A stretch of 64,000 nt of DNA from Massilia timonae CCUG 45783 (lineage in GTDB: Bacteria > Pseudomonadota > Gammaproteobacteria > Burkholderiales > Burkholderiaceae_D), in contig NZ_JH992924.1 in NCBI RefSeq assembly GCF_000315425.1, forward strand, positions 846,388 to 910,387, read 5' to 3'. The notes below the pieces were generated by a model. It was given only the letters and a program-made list of their open reading frames with translations, was not told the DNA's origin and made no database searches. How positions within the stretch are numbered: position 1 is the first letter of the stretch; each line of letters opens with the position of its first letter. Below are positions 17,228 through 27,923 of the stretch, in pieces. Position numbers and translations under genes: made by a program.

Positions 17228-18298
17228 ATGACAGACAAACTCAAACCCCTGCGCGAACGCATCGATGCGATCGACGCGCAAATCCTCTCGCTGCTCAGCG
17301 AGCGCGGCAAGGTCGCGCAAGAGGTCGGCCACGTCAAGGCCGAAACCAACGCCCCGGTGTTCCGTCCCGAGCGCGAAGCGCAAGTGCTGCGCGGCGTCGC
17401 CGACCGCAATCCCGGCCCGCTCAAGGACAAGGACGTGCAGACCATCTTCCGCGAGATCATGTCGTCCTGCCGCGCGCTCGAGAAGCGCGTGACGGTCGCC
17501 TACCTCGGCCCGAGCGGCACCTTCAGCGAGCAGGCCGTGTTCCAGCAGTTCGGCACCGCCATCGAGACGCTGCCGTGCGTGTCGATCGACGAGGTGTTCC
17601 GCGCCACCGAGGCCGGCACCGCCGACTTCGGCGTGGTCCCGGTCGAGAACTCGTCCGAAGGCGCGATCAACCGTTCGCTCGACCTGCTCCTGGGGACCAC
17701 CACCATCATCAGCGGCGAGGTATCGATCGCCGTGCACCACAGCCTGATGACGAAGACCGGTTCGATGGACGGTGTCAAGGTCGTCTGCGCGCATTCGCAG
17801 GCGCTGGCCCAGTGCCAGGTCTGGCTCAACCTGCACCATCCGCACATCGAGCGCCGCGCCGTGGCCTCGAACGCCGAGGCGGCGGTGCTGGCGAGCCAGG
17901 ATCCGACGGTCGCCGCGATCGCCAGCGAGATGGCGGGCGAGCAGTATCAGCTGGGCGTCGTGCAGGCTCACATCCAGGACGACCCGCACAATCGCACCCG
18001 CTTCGTGGTGATCGGCCAGCTGCAGACCGGGCCGTCGGGCAAGGACCGCACCGGCATCGTGCTGGCCGTGCCGAACAAGGCCGGCGCCGTCTACAACCTG
18101 CTGGCGCCGCTCGAAAAGCATGGCGTGTCGATGACCCGTTTCGAATCGCGCCCGGCGCGCATCGGCACCTGGGAGTATTACTTCTACGTCGACATCGAGG
18201 GCCATGTGCACGACGCCGCGGTGGCGCGCGCGCTCGAGGAACTCAAGGACAACGCCGCCTTCTTCAAGGTGCTCGGGTCCTACCCGCAAAGCCTTTAA
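17228..18298 (+). CDS. pheA: Chorismate mutase / prephenate dehydratase
   Basis: 356 residues with three domains. The chorismate mutase helices are residues 1-90 (LRERIDAIDAQILSLLSERG). The prephenate dehydratase domain is about 93-270, with YLGPSGTFSEQA and the catalytic threonine in NRTRFVVIG. The ACT domain at the end (NKAGAVYNLLAPLEKHGVSMTRFESRPAR) binds phenylalanine for feedback inhibition; the ESRP motif is intact. It makes phenylpyruvate for phenylalanine. Confidence 0.97.
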   Translation: MTDKLKPLRERIDAIDAQILSLLSERGKVAQEVGHVKAETNAPVFRPEREAQVLRGVADRNPGPLKDKDVQTIFREIMSSCRALEKRVTVAYLGPSGTFSEQAVFQQFGTAIETLPCVSIDEVFRATEAGTADFGVVPVENSSEGAINRSLDLLLGTTTIISGEVSIAVHHSLMTKTGSMDGVKVVCAHSQALAQCQVWLNLHHPHIERRAVASNAEAAVLASQDPTVAAIASEMAGEQYQLGVVQAHIQDDPHNRTRFVVIGQLQTGPSGKDRTGIVLAVPNKAGAVYNLLAPLEKHGVSMTRFESRPARIGTWEYYFYVDIEGHVHDAAVARALEELKDNAAFFKVLGSYPQSL

Positions 18299-18316
18299 CA
18301 ATCAGAGAGAAATCCC

Positions 18317-19435
18317 ATGTCGAAATTTGGTCCTGCGCAGTTCGGTCCCGATTATGTCCGCGCCATCGCCCCTTACCAGGCCGGCAAACCCATCGCCGAA
18401 GTCGCCCGCGAGTTCGGCCTCGACGAAGCGACCATCGTCAAGCTGGCTTCCAACGAGAACCCGTTCGGCCTGCCGGAATCGAGCCGCGCCGCGATGCTCG
18501 AAGCCGCCGCCGATCTGGGCCGCTACCCGGACGCCAACGGCTTCGATCTGAAAACCGCGCTGTCGCAGCGCTACGACGTGCCGCTCGAGTGGATCACCCT
18601 CGGCAACGGCAGCAACGACATCCTGGAGATCGCCGCCCATGCCTTCGTGCAGAAGGGTGAAGCGGTCGTGTATTCCCAGTACTCGTTCGCCGTGTACGCG
18701 CTGGCCACGCAGGGCGTGGGCGGACGCGCCATCGTGGTGCCGAGCGTGAACTACGGCCACGACCTGGATGCGATGGCCGCCGCCATCGACGCGGACACGC
18801 GCCTGGTCTACGTCGCCAACCCGAACAACCCGACCGGCACCTTCATCCCGGCCGAACAGGTCGAAGCCTTCCTGCAGAAGGTCCCAAGCAACGTGATCGT
18901 GGTGCTGGACGAAGCGTATAACGAATACCTGGCGCCGCAGCACCAGTTCGAGTCGAGCGCCTGGGTGCGCAAGTATCCGAACCTGATCGTCTCGCGCACC
19001 TTCTCCAAGGCCTACGGCCTGGCCGGCCTGCGCGTGGGCTTCGCCATCGCCCAGCCGGAAGTGACGGACCTGATGAACCGCATCCGCCAGCCGTTCAACG
19101 TCAACTCGCTGGCGCAGGCCGCCGCGGTCGCCGCGCTGAACGACAAGGTCTTCCTGGAAAAGGGTGCGAAGAACAACGCCGAAGGCTACAAGCAGATGGT
19201 CGCCGCCTTCGAAGAGCTGAAGCTCGAGTATGTGCCGTCGTTCGGCAACTTCGTGCTGGTGAAGGTCGGCGACGACGAAGGCGCCGGCGCGCGCGTGAAC
19301 CTGGCGCTCCTGAAGCAGGGCGTGATCGTGCGTCCGGTCGGCGCCTACGGCCTGCCGCAGTGGCTGCGCATCTCGATCGGCCTGCCGGAAGAGAATGCCG
19401 CCTTCATCGAAGCCCTCAAGAAATCCCTCAGCTGA
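18317..19435 (+). CDS. hisC: Histidinol-phosphate / aromatic aminotransferase
   Basis: 372 residues, class I/II aminotransferase. K231 in SRTFSKAYGLAGLRVG is the pyridoxal-phosphate lysine; NPNNPTG and the aspartate in VVLDEAYNEY complete the cofactor site. It lies between pheA and tyrA, so this HisC paralogue probably serves phenylalanine and tyrosine synthesis as much as histidine. Its TGA is immediately followed by the tyrA ATG. Confidence 0.93.
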   Translation: MSKFGPAQFGPDYVRAIAPYQAGKPIAEVAREFGLDEATIVKLASNENPFGLPESSRAAMLEAAADLGRYPDANGFDLKTALSQRYDVPLEWITLGNGSNDILEIAAHAFVQKGEAVVYSQYSFAVYALATQGVGGRAIVVPSVNYGHDLDAMAAAIDADTRLVYVANPNNPTGTFIPAEQVEAFLQKVPSNVIVVLDEAYNEYLAPQHQFESSAWVRKYPNLIVSRTFSKAYGLAGLRVGFAIAQPEVTDLMNRIRQPFNVNSLAQAAAVAALNDKVFLEKGAKNNAEGYKQMVAAFEELKLEYVPSFGNFVLVKVGDDEGAGARVNLALLKQGVIVRPVGAYGLPQWLRISIGLPEENAAFIEALKKSLS

Positions 19436-20344
19436 ATGCTCGCTAAAGTCGTTATCGTCGGCGTCGGCCTGATCGGCGGCTCGTTCGCGCTGGCGCTCAA
19501 GCGCGCCGGACAGGTGGGCGAGGTGGTCGGCATCGGCCGTCACCCGGAAGCGCTGGCGCGTGCGCTGGAACTGGGCATCGTCGACCGCGTATGCGACGAC
19601 CATGCCGATGCGCTGCGCGGCGCCGACCTGGTGCTGCTGGCCGCGCCGGTGGCGCAAACGGGTCCTATCCTGGCGGCGCTGCTGCCGCACCTCGGGCCGC
19701 AGACGGTCGTGACCGACGCCGGCAGCACGAAGTGCGACGTGGTCGCGGCCGCGCGCGCGGTGCTGGGGGATCGCGTGCGCCAGTTCGTGCCGGGCCACCC
19801 GATCGCGGGCAGCGAGTCGAACGGTCCCGACGCCGCGCTGGCCGGACTCTATCAAGGCAAGAAGTGCGTGCTGACGCCGCTGCCGGAGAACGCTGAGCAG
19901 GACGTCGAAAAAGTCGCTGGCGCCTGGCGCGCCTGCGGCGCCGTGATCCATACGCTCAGCCCGGAAGACCATGACCGCGTGTTCGCCGCCGTCAGCCATC
20001 TGCCGCACCTGCTGGCCTATGCGCTGGTGGACGACATCGCCGCCAAGCCGCATGCGGATCTGCTGTTCCAGTACGCCGCCAGCGGTTTCCGCGACTTCAC
20101 GCGCATCGCCGGATCGTCGCCCGAGATGTGGCGCGACATCAGCCTGGCCAACCGCGCCGCGCTGCTTACCGAGCTGGATGCATATCTGGCACAATTGACG
20201 TCGATGCGGGCCATGCTCGCGGCCGCGGACGGCGTCGGCTTGCAAGGAATCTACGCGACCGCCCAGCGCGCCCGCCGCGAATGGCAAGAGGCCATCGAAG
20301 CCGGCGCGCTGGAACGGCGTTCGCCCAATCAGGAAAACACATGA
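19436..20344 (+). CDS. tyrA: Prephenate dehydrogenase
   Basis: 302 residues. The N-terminal Rossmann fold has VGVGLIGGS (GxGxxG at residues 9-14), VTDAGSTKCDV and the family motif PGHPIAGSESNGPDAAL. It turns prephenate into 4-hydroxyphenylpyruvate (or arogenate into tyrosine) with NAD(P). Its stop overlaps the aroA start (ATGA), so the two are translationally coupled. Confidence 0.95.
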   Translation: MLAKVVIVGVGLIGGSFALALKRAGQVGEVVGIGRHPEALARALELGIVDRVCDDHADALRGADLVLLAAPVAQTGPILAALLPHLGPQTVVTDAGSTKCDVVAAARAVLGDRVRQFVPGHPIAGSESNGPDAALAGLYQGKKCVLTPLPENAEQDVEKVAGAWRACGAVIHTLSPEDHDRVFAAVSHLPHLLAYALVDDIAAKPHADLLFQYAASGFRDFTRIAGSSPEMWRDISLANRAALLTELDAYLAQLTSMRAMLAAADGVGLQGIYATAQRARREWQEAIEAGALERRSPNQENT

Positions 20345-21672
20345 CGCAGCAAAAACACTACCCGCAGCATATCGACCTCGAGCCCGTGCTTCATGCGCAG
20401 GGAACGGTGCGGCTGCCGGGTTCGAAGTCCATCTCGAACCGCACGCTGCTGCTGGCGGCGCTATCCGAGGGCACGACCACGATCCACGACCTGCTGGCTT
20501 CGGACGACACCATGGTGATGCTGGGCGCGCTGCGCTCGCTGGGCATCCAGTGGGACGAAGTCGACGAGCGCACCGTAGTCGTGCACGGCAATGGCGGCGA
20601 GCTGCCGAACCATGAAGCCGACCTGTTCATGGGCAATGCCGGCACCGCGATCCGTCCGCTGACGGCGGCGCTGGCCGTGATCGGCGGCGACTATACCTTG
20701 CATGGCGTGTCGCGCATGCACGAGCGTCCGATCGGCGACCTGGTCGACGCGCTGAACGAGGTCGGCGCCCAGATCGAGTACACGGGAGAGCAGGGCTTTC
20801 CGCCGCTGCGCATCCGCCGCGGCCGCGTCAACCCGCAGCGCATCGCCGTGCGCGGCAATGTGTCGAGCCAGTTCCTGACCGCGCTCCTGATGGCGGCGCC
20901 ACTGATGGCCAAGACCCATCCGGTGGCGATCGACGTCGTCGGCGAGCTGATCTCGAAGCCGTATATCGAGATCACCCTGAACCTGATGCGCCGCTTCGGC
21001 GTCGAGGTCGAGCAGAACGGCTGGGCCTCGTTCACCGTGCATCCCGGCCAGCGCTACCAGAGTCCCGGCACGATCCACGTCGAGGGCGACGCGTCGTCGG
21101 CATCCTATTTCCTGGCGGCCGGCGCGATCGCCGGCGGCCCGGTGCGGGTGGAGGGTGTGGGCGAACAGAGCATCCAGGGCGATGTGCGCTTCGCCGACGC
21201 GCTCGAGAGGATGGGCGCCATCGTCACCCGCGGCGACAACTGGATCGAAGCGCGCTCGAACGGCGTGCTGAAAGCCATCGACGCCGACTTCAATCACATT
21301 CCGGACGCGGCGATGACGATCGCGGTGGCGGCGCTGTATGCCGACGGCCCGAGCACCCTGCGCAATATCGCCAGCTGGCGCGTGAAGGAAACCGACCGCC
21401 TGGCCGCCATGGCCACCGAGCTGCGCAAGGTCGGCGCCGAGGTGGAGGAGGGGCCGGACTACATCCGCATCACCCCGCCGGAAGAGCTGAAGCCGGCCAC
21501 GATCGACACCTACGACGACCACCGCATGGCGATGTGCTTCTCGCTCGCTTCGCTGGATGGCAAGGCGCGCCGCGGCAACGCGATGCGCATCAACGATCCG
21601 AAGTGCGTCGCCAAGACCTTCCCCGATTATTTCGAAGCGTTCGCGGGCATCGCGCGCGACGAGCTGTTCTAA
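20341..21672 (+). CDS. aroA: EPSP synthase (3-phosphoshikimate 1-carboxyvinyltransferase)
   Basis: 443 residues from the ATG overlapping tyrA. Motifs are LPGSKSISNRTLLLAAL, LFMGNAGTAIRPLTAAL (class I type LxxGNAGTAxRPLTA) and the C-terminal RVKETDRLAAMATELRKVGA. It catalyses the sixth step of the shikimate pathway. It is followed 18 bp later by cmk, as in many proteobacteria. Confidence 0.97.
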   Translation: MTQQKHYPQHIDLEPVLHAQGTVRLPGSKSISNRTLLLAALSEGTTTIHDLLASDDTMVMLGALRSLGIQWDEVDERTVVVHGNGGELPNHEADLFMGNAGTAIRPLTAALAVIGGDYTLHGVSRMHERPIGDLVDALNEVGAQIEYTGEQGFPPLRIRRGRVNPQRIAVRGNVSSQFLTALLMAAPLMAKTHPVAIDVVGELISKPYIEITLNLMRRFGVEVEQNGWASFTVHPGQRYQSPGTIHVEGDASSASYFLAAGAIAGGPVRVEGVGEQSIQGDVRFADALERMGAIVTRGDNWIEARSNGVLKAIDADFNHIPDAAMTIAVAALYADGPSTLRNIASWRVKETDRLAAMATELRKVGAEVEEGPDYIRITPPEELKPATIDTYDDHRMAMCFSLASLDGKARRGNAMRINDPKCVAKTFPDYFEAFAGIARDELF

Positions 21673-21690
21673 CCGATTGCCAGGATCCGC

Positions 21691-22353
21691 ATGCCGAATT
21701 CGAACGTTCCAGTCATCACCATCGACGGCCCCACCGCATCCGGCAAGGGGACGGTCGCCAGCCGGGTCGCCGAGCGCCTCAGCTTCCACCTGCTCGATTC
21801 GGGCGCCCTGTACCGCCTGACGGCGCTGCAGGCGCTGCGGCGCGAGGTCGAGCTGCGCGACGAGCACGCGATCGCCAAGCTGGCCGAGCACCTGCCGGCG
21901 CGCTTCCAGGGAGAGCATATCTACCTGGCGCAAGAGGAAGTGACGCACGCGATCCGGGCCGAGGAGGTGGGCAATATGGCGTCGAAGATCGCGGCGCTGC
22001 CGACCGTGCGCCAGGCGCTGTTCGGGCTGCAACTGGGCTTTCGCCAGACGCCGGGCCTGGTGGCCGACGGGCGCGATATGGGGACCGTGATCTTCCCGAC
22101 CGCCAAGCTGAAGGTGTTCTTGACCGCAAGTGTTGAGGCCCGTGCGCAACGCCGGTATAAGCAATTGATTGACAAAGGGTTTTCTGCTAATATGAACGAC
22201 CTCCTGGCAGATTTGCAGGCAAGAGACGAGCGCGACACCAATCGCGCGGTCGCTCCCCTGGCCCCGGCAAGCGATGCGCATCTGCTGGACACGTCCGAAA
22301 TGGGTGTGGATCAGGCAGTGGACCAGGTCTTGGCTTGGTACGCGCAAAAGTAA
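21691..22353 (+). CDS. cmk: Cytidylate kinase
   Basis: 220 residues. The P-loop is GPTASGKGT (13-21), followed by LLDSGALYR and the DGRDMGTVIFP and RDERDTNRAVAPL motifs of CMP kinases. It phosphorylates CMP and dCMP. Cmk directly upstream of rpsA is a classical arrangement. Confidence 0.96.
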   Translation: MPNSNVPVITIDGPTASGKGTVASRVAERLSFHLLDSGALYRLTALQALRREVELRDEHAIAKLAEHLPARFQGEHIYLAQEEVTHAIRAEEVGNMASKIAALPTVRQALFGLQLGFRQTPGLVADGRDMGTVIFPTAKLKVFLTASVEARAQRRYKQLIDKGFSANMNDLLADLQARDERDTNRAVAPLAPASDAHLLDTSEMGVDQAVDQVLAWYAQK

Positions 22354-22422
22354 TCAAGAAGAGTTTTTTAAAGACTTTGAATGGCGTTTCGATGCTTTCG
22401 GCGTAAGCTGTTGGCGTCAAAA

Positions 22423-22528
22423 CGTCATTCCCGCGCAGGCGGGAATCACAGTTCGATGCATACCGTTGGCTCGAGTCATCGCCGTGGTAGGCAAGCAAAC
22501 TTTGGTCCCCGCCTTCGCGGGGACGACG
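22423..22528. repeat. Pair of REP-like palindromes in inverted orientation
   Basis: Element 1 (22423-22447) contains ATTCCCGCGCAGGCGGGAAT. Element 2 (22505-22528) contains GTCCCCGCCTTCGCGGGGAC, whose reverse complement matches element 1 at most positions, including the CGTC lead. They are about 57 bp apart in the 335-bp cmk-rpsA gap. Such pairs are typical of interspersed REP/BIME elements and can fold in the transcript. Confidence 0.65.
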
Positions 22529-22688
22529 GTCTTTGGGCTGGTGGCGCCGTTCAGCGGTGTCGTCGGCGGAAGGCCGCCGTCCTTTGGTGTCTGCAACGCG
22601 CTTTTATGTTGCAGGCGTGTTTTAACCCTAACCCAGTTCAGTCCGCATATTGCCGGCCTGCTGGCTAACATGAAATAACACTCCTTTT

Positions 22689-24392
<1,704 letters not shown>

Positions 24393-24416
24393 TCAGGAAT
24401 TTCCTGAGGAGCTGCG

Positions 24417-24722
24417 ATGACCAAATCCGAGCTGATCAACCGTCTGGCTGAGCGTTATTCCCAGCTGGTGGCGAAGGATGCGGAATTCGCTGTCAAGACC
24501 ATCCTCGATGCGATGACCAACGCCCTGGCGACCGGGCAGCGCATCGAGATCCGTGGTTTCGGCAGCTTTTCGCTGAACAGCCGTCCCCCGCGCATCGGAC
24601 GCAATCCGAAGTCCGGCGACAAGGTGATGGTGCCCGAAAAACGGGTGCCGCACTTCAAGCCGGGCAAGCAGTTGCGCGAGCGGGTGGATGCGATGGTCGG
24701 GCAACCGATCATCAACGATTGA
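24417..24722 (+). CDS. ihfB: Integration host factor beta subunit
   Basis: 101 residues. It starts MTKSELINRLAERYSQL and holds the DNA-binding arm signature GFGSFSLNSRPPRIGRNPKSGDKV with the intercalating proline in the RNP motif. IHF bends DNA at promoters, recombination sites and origins as a heterodimer with IhfA. GAGGAG ribosome site; ends at a strong terminator. Confidence 0.97.
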   Translation: MTKSELINRLAERYSQLVAKDAEFAVKTILDAMTNALATGQRIEIRGFGSFSLNSRPPRIGRNPKSGDKVMVPEKRVPHFKPGKQLRERVDAMVGQPIIND

Positions 24723-24739
24723 GTCGCCCTGCAGTCCCG

Positions 24740-24772
24740 AAAAACGGCATCCGCGAGGATGCCGTTTTTTTT
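24740..24772 (+). terminator. Terminator after ihfB
   Basis: Twelve-bp stem AAAACGGCATCC / GGATGCCGTTTT with loop GCGA and a run of eight T. Confidence 0.92.
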
Positions 24773-24877
24773 CGCCGGTCTGCGATTGGCTTCCAGCCCA
24801 CGCCCGGTGTCATTTTGAAATATCATGGCGAATATGCGACACTTCGCCCTCACACCATTCTCCAGCGGAACCTGCTG

Positions 24878-25192
24878 ATGAAATTCGTCTCGACCATCGT
24901 CGGAATCGTCCTGTTCATCCTCTTCTTTGGCTTCGCCCTGAAGAACACCCAGGAAGTCGACCTGCATTTCTTCCTGCAATATGAATTGCGCGGCCCGCTG
25001 GTGCTGATGCTGCTGGCCTTCTTCGTGGCCGGCGCCGCCCTCGGCATCCTGGCGCTGACCCCGACCGTGTTCCGCCAGCGCCGCGAGAAATGGCTGAACA
25101 AGATCACCATCCAGTCCCTGCAAAGCGCCGCCGGCACCGGCAACGCAGCGCCGACGCCGGACAGCGTGACCCCGCCTGCACCGCGGCCCTGA
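24878..25192 (+). CDS. lapA: Lipopolysaccharide assembly protein A (DUF1049)
   Basis: 104 residues from ATG 24878. Two transmembrane helices (TIVGIVLFILFFGFALK and LVLMLLAFFVAGAALGILAL) are linked by the NTQEVDLHFF motif of LapA. With LapB it sits at the inner membrane, where the pair controls lipopolysaccharide synthesis through LpxC turnover. It is 22 bp upstream of lapB. Confidence 0.9.
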   Translation: MKFVSTIVGIVLFILFFGFALKNTQEVDLHFFLQYELRGPLVLMLLAFFVAGAALGILALTPTVFRQRREKWLNKITIQSLQSAAGTGNAAPTPDSVTPPAPRP

Positions 25193-25214
25193 ACAATAAC
25201 AACACTAGAAATCC

Positions 25215-26390
25215 ATGGAATTTGAACTCTGGATGCTGCTTGGCATCCCATTCTTTTTTGGCCTCGGCTGGCTTGCCGCCCGGGTCGACATCAACGAACT
25301 GGTCTCCGAATCGCGTACCTTGCCACGCGGTTACTTCAAGGGCCTCAACCACCTGCTGAACGACCAGCCCGACAAAGCCATCGATTCCTTCATCGAAATC
25401 GTCAAGCTCGACCCCGAATCGGCCGACATGCACTTTGCCCTCGGCAACCTGTTCCGCCGCCGCGGCGAAACCGAGCGCGCGATCCGGGTGCACCAGAACC
25501 TGCTGGCGCGGCCCGACCTGCCGGCGGAAGACAAGGCGCACGCCCAGTATGAGCTCGGCATCGATTACCTGAAGGCCGGCCTGCTGGACCGCGCCGAGGA
25601 AACCTTCAACCAGCTGGTCGACACCTCGTATGCGGTCAAGGCGCGCCGCTCGCTGCTCGAGATCTACCAGCGCGAGAAGGAATGGAAGCGCGCCATCGCC
25701 GCTGCCGAAGGCCTGCAGGATTCGGGCGCCGGATCGCGCCAGAAGGAAATCGCCCAGTTCTATTGCGAACTGGCCCAGGACGCGCTGGTGCACACGGCGC
25801 CGAGCGACGCCATGCAACTGCTGGACAAGGCGCTGGAAGCCGACCGCCACAGCGTGCGCGCCACCATCCTGCGCGGCGACGCGCTGCTGGCCCAGGGCGA
25901 CGTCGAAGAGGCGCTCAAGACCTGGCGCCGCGTCGAGCAGCAGAGCGTGCCGCACGTGGCGCTGGTGGCTGCCCGCCTGATGGATGGCTACCGCAAGGTG
26001 GGCCGCCCGCAGGAAGGCGTCAACCTGCTCAAATCGTATCTGGCCGAGGCCTCGTCGATCGACCTGATCGAAGTCGTGTTCAAGGCCGTCATCGAGCTCG
26101 ATGGCGTGCAGGCCGCCAAGGAACTGGTGGTCGAAGAGCTGCGCCGCAATCCGACCCTGCTGGGGCTGGATAAACTGCTGGAAGCGCGCCTGATGGATGC
26201 GCCGGCGAATATCTGGGAAGAGCTGTCGATGGTCAAGAACCTGGTGCAGCGCTATACCCAGAAGCTGGCGCGCTACCAGTGCAGCCACTGCGGCTTCAAG
26301 GCGCGCCAGTTCTACTGGCATTGCCCGGGGTGCAACCGCTGGGATTCCTACCCGCCGCGCCGCACCGAAGAACTGAACGTCATGAACTGA
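25215..26390 (+). CDS. lapB: Lipopolysaccharide assembly protein B
   Basis: 391 residues. An N-terminal transmembrane anchor (WMLLGIPFFFGLGWLAAR) is followed by the LPRGYFKGLNHLLNDQPDKAIDSFIE start of the TPR array, about nine TPR repeats, and a C-terminal rubredoxin-like zinc knuckle (CSHCGFKARQFYWHCPGCNRWDSYPP, two CxxC pairs). LapB (YciM) brings LpxC to FtsH and scaffolds LPS enzymes. It lies next to a heptose kinase used in LPS core assembly. Confidence 0.95.
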   Translation: MEFELWMLLGIPFFFGLGWLAARVDINELVSESRTLPRGYFKGLNHLLNDQPDKAIDSFIEIVKLDPESADMHFALGNLFRRRGETERAIRVHQNLLARPDLPAEDKAHAQYELGIDYLKAGLLDRAEETFNQLVDTSYAVKARRSLLEIYQREKEWKRAIAAAEGLQDSGAGSRQKEIAQFYCELAQDALVHTAPSDAMQLLDKALEADRHSVRATILRGDALLAQGDVEEALKTWRRVEQQSVPHVALVAARLMDGYRKVGRPQEGVNLLKSYLAEASSIDLIEVVFKAVIELDGVQAAKELVVEELRRNPTLLGLDKLLEARLMDAPANIWEELSMVKNLVQRYTQKLARYQCSHCGFKARQFYWHCPGCNRWDSYPPRRTEELNVMN

Positions 26391-26395
26391 GCACG

Positions 26396-27373
26396 ATGAA
26401 CAAGCCGACTCCAAGCCGCCTGCTGGCGGCCGACGATTTCCGCCAGCAGGCGGCCCCGCAACTGTCTTCCGTGCGCCTGCTGGTGGTGGGCGACGTCATG
26501 CTCGACCGCTACTGGTTCGGCGACGTCTCGCGCATCTCGCCCGAGGCCCCGGTGCCGGTGGTGCGCATCGAGAAGCGCGAAGAGCGCCTGGGCGGCGCCG
26601 CCAACGTGGCGCGCAACGCCGCCGCGCTCGGCGCCCACACGGGCCTGCTGGGCGTGGCCGGCGCCGACGAGGCGGGCGACCAGATGGAACAATTGCTGCA
26701 GGATGGCGGCATCCACAGCTACCTGAAGCGCGACGAGGCGATCTCGACCATCATCAAGCTGCGCGTGATCGGCCGCCAGCAACAGATGGTGCGCATCGAC
26801 TTCGAGGATGCGCCGACCGAGAACGTCCTGCGCGACAAGCTCACCCAATTCAAGGCGCTGCTGCCCGACTACGACGTGATCGTCCTGTCCGACTACAACA
26901 AGGGCGCCCTGGTCAACGTGGCCGAGATGATCGCGCTGGCGCGCGCCGCCGGCAAGATCGTACTGGTCGATCCGAAGGGCGACGATTTCACGCCGTACCG
27001 GGGCGCGAGCATCCTGACCCCGAACCGCTCCGAGCTGCAGCGCGTGGTGGGGGGCTGGAAGACCGAAGAGCAATTGCTCGAGAAGGCGCAGAAGCTGCGC
27101 GAAGAGCTCAGCCTGGACGCGCTGCTGCTGACCCGCTCCGAAGAAGGCATGAGCCTGTTCACGAAGGACGAGGTGCTGCACGTGCATGCCGATGCGCGCG
27201 AAGTGTTCGATGTCTCGGGCGCCGGCGACACCGTGATCGCCACGCTAGCCACCATGCTCGGCACCGGCGCGCCGCTGGCCGAGGCCCTGGTCACCGCCAA
27301 CCGCGCCGGCGGCATCGTGGTCGGCAAGCTGGGCACCGCTACCGTGACGCGCGAGGAGTTGTTTCCCGCCTGA
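26396..27373 (+). CDS. rfaE1: D-glycero-beta-D-manno-heptose-7-phosphate kinase
   Basis: 325 residues from ATG 26396. It is a PfkB/ribokinase-family enzyme: VVGDVMLDRYWFGDVSRISPEAPVPVV at the start, GGAANVARN, and DVSGAGDTVIATLA with the catalytic aspartate at the end. It makes heptose-1,7-bisphosphate for ADP-heptose of the LPS core. Only the kinase half of HldE is present; the adenylyltransferase must be elsewhere. It follows lapB by 5 bp. Confidence 0.93.
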   Translation: MNKPTPSRLLAADDFRQQAAPQLSSVRLLVVGDVMLDRYWFGDVSRISPEAPVPVVRIEKREERLGGAANVARNAAALGAHTGLLGVAGADEAGDQMEQLLQDGGIHSYLKRDEAISTIIKLRVIGRQQQMVRIDFEDAPTENVLRDKLTQFKALLPDYDVIVLSDYNKGALVNVAEMIALARAAGKIVLVDPKGDDFTPYRGASILTPNRSELQRVVGGWKTEEQLLEKAQKLREELSLDALLLTRSEEGMSLFTKDEVLHVHADAREVFDVSGAGDTVIATLATMLGTGAPLAEALVTANRAGGIVVGKLGTATVTREELFPA

Positions 27374-27482
27374 CGCTTGATCGCGCTCAGTCCCCGGGCC
27401 CCAACAATAGCCGGGGTCATCCGTCTAAGTGAACACCGGCGGCGCCCCGCCGTCGGGAGCATTCACTTACGGAGAACATGCA

Positions 27483-27824
27483 ATGATCAAGAATCTGATG
27501 CTGGCGGTCGCCGCGCTGGTCGCCTCGGCTGGGTTTGCTTTCGCCCAGGTCGACGTCAACAAGGCCGATGCCGTGGCGCTCGACGGCGTGAAGGGTGTGG
27601 GACCGAGCATGTCCAAGGCCATCCTGGACGAACGCGCCAAGGGCGAGTTCAAGGACTGGGCCGACCTGCAGGGACGGGTCAAGGGCCTGGGTGACAAGAA
27701 GGCGGCCAAGCTGTCCGAGGCCGGCCTGGTGGTCAACGGCAAGGGCAAGGAAGGCGCCGCGGCCAAGCCGGTCGCGAAGGACGCCAAGCCGAGCCAGACG
27801 GCCGACGCCAAGGCAGCCCTGTGA
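27483..27824 (+). CDS. ComEA-like helix-hairpin-helix protein
   Basis: 113 residues from ATG 27483. A signal peptide (MIKNLMLAVAALVASAGFAFA) is followed by VDVNKADAVALDGVKGVGPSMSKAILDERAKGEFKDWADL, the two helix-hairpin-helix motifs of ComEA, and a Lys/Ala-rich tail. ComEA binds incoming DNA in the periplasm during natural transformation. This short form is common in betaproteobacteria and need not mean competence. Confidence 0.88.
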   Translation: MIKNLMLAVAALVASAGFAFAQVDVNKADAVALDGVKGVGPSMSKAILDERAKGEFKDWADLQGRVKGLGDKKAAKLSEAGLVVNGKGKEGAAAKPVAKDAKPSQTADAKAAL

Positions 27825-27923
27825 TCGCCAGATGACATGTATTGACTGACATTCCCGCGGCTGCGTGGCAAGATGTGCAAGCTCATCTGTTACAGCTTGC
27901 ACATCAATACCAGAAAGGTCATC

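Noticed and set aside
22354..22688. Short repeats near rpsA as a CRISPR array
   Set aside because: Only two palindromic units in inverted orientation, no regular spacers.
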